From Spirochaetaceae bacterium (GTDB lineage: Bacteria; Spirochaetota; Spirochaetia; DSM-27196; SKKC01): a stretch of DNA of 7,707 bases. How positions within the stretch are numbered: the first letter of the stretch is position 1; each line of letters starts with the position of its first letter. The DNA is taken from the NCBI GenBank assembly GCA_003554375.1, contig PWGF01000464.1, positions 1-7,707 on the forward strand, read 5' to 3'. A program made the translations under genes and the position numbers. The notes beneath the pieces are model-generated. The model did no database searches and was not told the origin of the DNA. It worked only from the letters and a program-made list of their open reading frames with translations. Positions 4,707 through 7,707 of this stretch are shown piece after piece.

Positions 4707-6338
4707 TTACTCCTCCTGCGATCCCGCTTGCGACTCCGCCCCCTCCTCCTGTTTGCCCCCTTCGCCCTTCCGGCCTTTGACATGTAGCTGAATGAGCTGG
4801 ATGAAGAAATATACCCGTTTGTACACGTCGACCATGCGTTCCTGGATCGGCTGCTCAGAATACTGCTCGATTTCCCGCCAGTTGAGGAGCAGCTCCGGCC
4901 GAGACCGCTCATGATCCTCGAGCACATTTTTCAGAGCCTTGCCGATGGAGACAAGATTTTGCGAGGCTTCTGAGATCATCGCGTACGCGCGGTCGTTAAT
5001 GTCATCGACCACCTCTTGGACGAGTTTCTTGGACTTCTGGTCGCGTTCTACGCTCCGCCCCATCGCCCGGCGCAACTTCATCCCGAGCTCGCCTTCCTCC
5101 CCCAAAGAGTCGTCGAAAGCTACGGCACGGGACGAGATGTCCATGACCTGGTGAAAGGCATCGCTCAGCTGTTGGCTGAGAATATTGTCAGCCCAGCGTC
5201 CCCGGATGACAAGGAGATCTTGGAGCTCTCGGATATCCCGTTTTACGTAATCCAGCAGAAATGCCTTCAGATAGTTGAAGGCCGCCGCATATCGATACGT
5301 GCCGGCCCCCCAGCGTTGAAGCTGTTCTCCGGCCTTTTCGGTATAATGCTTAGCTCGGGCGACCGCGCTATCACCGAACACCTTCTCCGACAGCTGTGTC
5401 ACCCGTTTGGTGCGACGCTCTTCTATAATCTTCTGTAGTGCCTTCTCAGTCTGAGCCTTGAGCGTGTTGAGATACGGTTCTACGATCTTTTCCGAAGGGA
5501 TCTTGGCCTCGGGCATGTAGTCCGGGTTTTGCTCGGCATGCCGGATCATGAGCGTCAGAACTCCTGAGCGGTAGACATCCTCCAAGCGCCCTACGACCTT
5601 CTGCCAGGCATTTCGATTCACAATCTCGATCCCACGATACTCCTGGAGTGCGTCGAAAACTCTGCTCCAGTCCGCGCTCCGCTTCATGACCGGAAGGAGC
5701 TCAATGAAATCCTTGAGATCGTCGGTCACGTACTTTGCTTGAATCGCCTCAAACCGTGGTTGAACGTTGTATTTCGCTTCGGGCAATGACGAATCGAACT
5801 TCCGCAGGAGAAAATAGTAATCGAAGCTTACGAAGTCCAAGAAGGCCGTGAGCAAGCTGTAAGTACCGTTGATTTCCCGAACGGTGGCAGCGTCAAACCC
5901 GGACGCGAAGTTCCCCAACAGCTTCCGCAGCCGGTTCGCAAGCTCTTTCGGCTCGTACTGCTGAGCCGCTTCCGATATTGCTTCCTCGCTTAGAGCATCT
6001 CTCTGCGCCCGCTGCTCATCGCTCAACCGGCGCTCGACAACGATAGCGCGCAACGCCGTGCTGCTCTTGGCGTTCTGCAACATCTGTTGGGCCGGCCCCA
6101 CGACCTTATAGATGTCGAAGAAAAACCGTGCCAATGCCGGTTGCGCCAACTCGCCACGAACTCGATAGAACTTATGCTTGCTTGAACGGAGTTGCTTTGC
6201 GATCTGCTTAAGCGCCCGCTTGCGGCGGCGCTCCGGGTCGTTCCTTCCCAGGATAGAAGAGATCACTCGCTTGATGAAATTGTCGTCGAGATCGGAGAGC
6301 GGTTCCGACCGCGACGCATCTCCCTTGTCGCCCGGCAT
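4707..6338 (-). CDS. Large helical protein resembling spirochaete family DUF5312
   Basis: The product has 543 residues. From memory it resembles DUF5312, a family of unknown function that I know only from spirochaetes; this needs a profile search. Seen directly: an N-terminal FIKRVISSILGR (21-32), a strongly basic stretch (34-63, ERRRKRALKQIAKQ), and a long predicted helical body with aromatic-rich spots (71-78 RFFFDIYK; 170-177 VSFDYYFL; 504-520 DVYKRVYFFIQLIQLHV). The tail (521-543) is a low-complexity Gly/Gln/Glu region. There is no signal peptide, no clear membrane span and no nucleotide-binding or catalytic motif, so a cytoplasmic scaffold-like protein is plausible but unproven. The ATG at 6338 is the only reasonable start: no in-frame GTG or TTG occurs before V25. 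It lies 9 nt from a strong promoter without a usable ribosome site, pointing to a leaderless mRNA. Neighbours give no functional hint. Confidence 0.85.
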   Translation of the reverse strand: MPGDKGDASRSEPLSDLDDNFIKRVISSILGRNDPERRRKRALKQIAKQLRSSKHKFYRVRGELAQPALARFFFDIYKVVGPAQQMLQNAKSSTALRAIVVERRLSDEQRAQRDALSEEAISEAAQQYEPKELANRLRKLLGNFASGFDAATVREINGTYSLLTAFLDFVSFDYYFLLRKFDSSLPEAKYNVQPRFEAIQAKYVTDDLKDFIELLPVMKRSADWSRVFDALQEYRGIEIVNRNAWQKVVGRLEDVYRSGVLTLMIRHAEQNPDYMPEAKIPSEKIVEPYLNTLKAQTEKALQKIIEERRTKRVTQLSEKVFGDSAVARAKHYTEKAGEQLQRWGAGTYRYAAAFNYLKAFLLDYVKRDIRELQDLLVIRGRWADNILSQQLSDAFHQVMDISSRAVAFDDSLGEEGELGMKLRRAMGRSVERDQKSKKLVQEVVDDINDRAYAMISEASQNLVSIGKALKNVLEDHERSRPELLLNWREIEQYSEQPIQERMVDVYKRVYFFIQLIQLHVKGRKGEGGKQEEGAESQAGSQEE

Positions 6339-6347
6339 GGCCCCTGT

Positions 6348-6376
6348 AATGTATGCGTTTCCGTGCCGGCTGTCAA
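6348..6376 (-). promoter_or_regulatory. Strong promoter of the DUF5312-like gene
   Basis: On the minus strand a perfect TTGACA (6371-6376) is followed after exactly 17 bp by TACATT (6348-6353, 4 of 6). The -10 box ends 9 nt before the ATG, so the predicted transcript begins about 3 nt before the start codon. The AGGGG in between is only 2 nt from the ATG and would be outside or at the very end of the mRNA. Confidence 0.65.
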
Positions 6377-6380
6377 TTTG

Positions 6381-6400
6381 TTGGAGCTATTGGAGATAGC
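6381..6400. promoter_or_regulatory. Short repeats between divergent promoters, possible operator
   Basis: Two adjacent 9-mers, ttggagcta (6381-6389) and ttggagata (6390-6398), differ at one base. An overlapping dyad gctat-tggag-atagc covers 6386-6400. They begin 5 bp upstream of the -35 box of the DUF5312-like gene and 41 bp before the proposed -35 of the aminotransferase, so one regulator could affect both. Not matched to any known operator. Confidence 0.3.
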
Positions 6401-6440
6401 GCCTCTTCGGCGAAATCGCGACCATATTCCCGTTAGGTGC

Positions 6441-6469
6441 TTGCGCGACGTGCTCTCTCAGACTATTGT
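6441..6469 (+). promoter_or_regulatory. Candidate promoter of the aminotransferase gene
   Basis: TTGCGC (6441-6446, 3 of 6) and TATTGT (6464-6469, 4 of 6) are 17 bp apart. The -10 box ends 8 nt before the ATG, the same close geometry as for hflX and the DUF5312-like gene. The match is weaker than for those two. Confidence 0.35.
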
Positions 6470-6477
6470 GATCGGAG

Positions 6478-7707
6478 ATGAACCCGCTGGCACAAGAACT
6501 AAACACCACCCTTGAGAATACGGCAATAGGCCGCATGCTGAGCGCTTACGGACGACGTGCTTTCTTTCCTCGAGGTATCGTCGCACAATCCGCGGAGGCG
6601 TCCGCTCGAGCTCATCGGTTCAATGCCACCGTTGGAACCGCATTCCAAAAGGGATGCCCGATCATGCTTCCATCGCTGACACGGCTTCTTCCGGAGTTCA
6701 CGCCGAACGAAGCGGTGGCCTACTCTCCGACACCCGGAAACAGGGAGCTTCGCTCGCTCTGGAAGCAGGAGATGGAACGGAAGAATCCTTCTCTCAAGGA
6801 AGCGCAGCTCACGGATCCGCTGGTGACGGCAGGCCTCACCAACGGGCTCTTTCAACTCGGCGAGTTGTTCGTTGACTCGGGCGATCAAGTCGTCATACCG
6901 GATCTCATGTGGGGAAACTACCGGCTCATATTCGAGCAGCGCCGACAGGCGACCATCCGGACCTTCCCGTTCTTCAACGAACGGGAGGGTTTCGGCGTTG
7001 ACGCATTCCGGCAGGCCATCAACGAAGCCGCACCAACGGGAAAGATCGTCACCATTCTCAACTTCCCCAATAACCCGGCAGGATACGTCCCTACAGAAAA
7101 AGAGGCTGCGGCCGTTGTCGGAACCCTGGAAGAAGCGGCAAAGGCGGGTACGGACGTACTCGCCATCTGCGACGACGCATACTTTGGGCTGGTCTATGAA
7201 GAAGACGCCCTGCAGGAATCGCTGTTTGCCTTGCTGGCTCGGTGCCATCCGCGCCTTGTCGCTGCCAAGGTGGACGGCGCAACCAAGGAAGAGTACATGT
7301 GGGGACTGCGGATCGGATTTCTTACGCTTGGCTCACCGGAGCTGAACGACGAGCGTGCCGAGGCGGTCCAGAAGAAGATAATGGGGAGCCTGCGCTCCAG
7401 CATATCCAACGCGAACACGCTCGGCCAACACGCGCTCTGCCGACTACTGAAGACAGAGGGGTATCGCGAGGAGAAGGAAAGCCAATATGAAGAGCTCCGA
7501 CAACGCTATCTCACTGTACGTCGTCTCCTAAGAGAGCGAGAAAACAATTCACGCCTCCGTCCGCTGCCGTTCAACGCCGGCTACTTTCTGACGCTGCAAT
7601 GCACAGGAGTGGATGCAGAAGCCTTGAGACAGCTTCTTCTTGATCGGGGAATCGGGACAATCTCGATCGGCTCGAGCTATCTGCGCGTTGCTTTTGCGGC
7701 AGTGGAC
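6478..7707 (+). CDS. PLP-dependent aminotransferase class I/II, 3' end cut off
   Basis: There are 410 codons without a stop; the gene runs off the window. This is a fold-type I aminotransferase. Seen: PTPGNRELR near 84-92, AGLTNGLFQLG (cofactor-phosphate loop region), LNFPNNPAGY (194-203, N199 for the cofactor oxygen), ICDDAYFGL (230-238, D232 and Y235), the Schiff-base lysine K270 in DGATKEEY, and R278 in WGLRIGF for the phosphate. LRVAFAAVD at the edge corresponds to the segment with the substrate-carboxylate arginine, so probably only a few dozen residues or fewer are missing. The amino-donor specificity cannot be read from the sequence. The start at 6478 follows an in-frame TGA at 6469-6471, and MNPLAQELN fits relatives as I recall them. 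GGAG abuts the ATG with zero spacing and cannot serve as a normal ribosome site, suggesting leaderless translation; M20 is the alternative start. Confidence 0.9.
   Translation, partial: MNPLAQELNTTLENTAIGRMLSAYGRRAFFPRGIVAQSAEASARAHRFNATVGTAFQKGCPIMLPSLTRLLPEFTPNEAVAYSPTPGNRELRSLWKQEMERKNPSLKEAQLTDPLVTAGLTNGLFQLGELFVDSGDQVVIPDLMWGNYRLIFEQRRQATIRTFPFFNEREGFGVDAFRQAINEAAPTGKIVTILNFPNNPAGYVPTEKEAAAVVGTLEEAAKAGTDVLAICDDAYFGLVYEEDALQESLFALLARCHPRLVAAKVDGATKEEYMWGLRIGFLTLGSPELNDERAEAVQKKIMGSLRSSISNANTLGQHALCRLLKTEGYREEKESQYEELRQRYLTVRRLLRERENNSRLRPLPFNAGYFLTLQCTGVDAEALRQLLLDRGIGTISIGSSYLRVAFAAVD

Noticed and set aside
5016..5438. A 140-codon plus-strand frame inside the DUF5312-like gene
   Set aside because: It lies wholly opposite a longer, promoter-backed gene and matches no family that I know.
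6499..7248. A 249-codon minus-strand open frame inside the aminotransferase
   Set aside because: It is antisense to a gene with clear PLP-enzyme motifs, resembles no family, and has no promoter or ribosome site that I could see.
1..7707. Possible CRISPR array, tRNA, rRNA, insertion sequence or defence system
   Set aside because: No regularly spaced repeats, cloverleaf, transposase, terminal inverted repeats or defence-type enzymes are visible; the genes look like ordinary chromosomal ones.

Overview
The window carries seven protein genes in ordinary bacterial chromosomal order. No mobile element, CRISPR array, tRNA or rRNA is visible. The best clue to the host is a 543-residue, mostly helical protein on the minus strand (4707-6338). 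From memory it resembles the spirochaete-restricted family DUF5312, so I infer a fairly GC-rich free-living spirochaete of the Spirochaeta/Salinispira/Alkalispirochaeta kind. This inference rests on recognition only, because no search was possible.

Layout. 1-170: 3' end of a galE-type UDP-glucose 4-epimerase (+), whose stop codon lies inside an 18-bp tandem duplication. 232-255: a strong 10-bp hairpin between convergent genes. 272-1156 (-): a nitroreductase-fold flavoprotein of the TM1586 type, with a TATAAT box and a strong ribosome site. 1444-2214 (+): an unrecognised 256-residue protein with an internal duplication. 2278-3552 (+): the ribosome-associated GTPase HflX. 3564-3686: nested inverted repeats between convergent genes. 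3702-3950 (-): an 82-residue glycine-rich membrane protein. 4141-4692 (+): O6-alkylguanine-DNA alkyltransferase (ogt/MGMT). 4707-6338 (-): the DUF5312-like protein. 6478-7707 (+): a fold-type I PLP aminotransferase running off the right edge with only a short C-terminal piece missing.

The genes alternate in strand and do not form an operon. Each appears to be its own transcription unit, and most have a recognisable sigma70-type promoter. HflX (ribosome rescue), Ogt (alkylation repair) and the nitroreductase (flavin redox) could all serve stress tolerance, but they share no promoter, so a joint pathway would be over-reading.

The most interesting signal is regulatory. The genes fall into two start classes. 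The nitroreductase and ogt have a -10 box 20 nt before the ATG and a good Shine-Dalgarno sequence. hflX, the DUF5312-like gene and the aminotransferase have a -10 box only 8-9 nt before the ATG and no usable Shine-Dalgarno, which predicts leaderless or near-leaderless mRNAs. Other points worth checking are the internal repeat of the 256-residue protein, a 7-residue insertion beside the Ogt substrate pocket, and the nested palindromes after hflX. I see no clear new multi-gene system.
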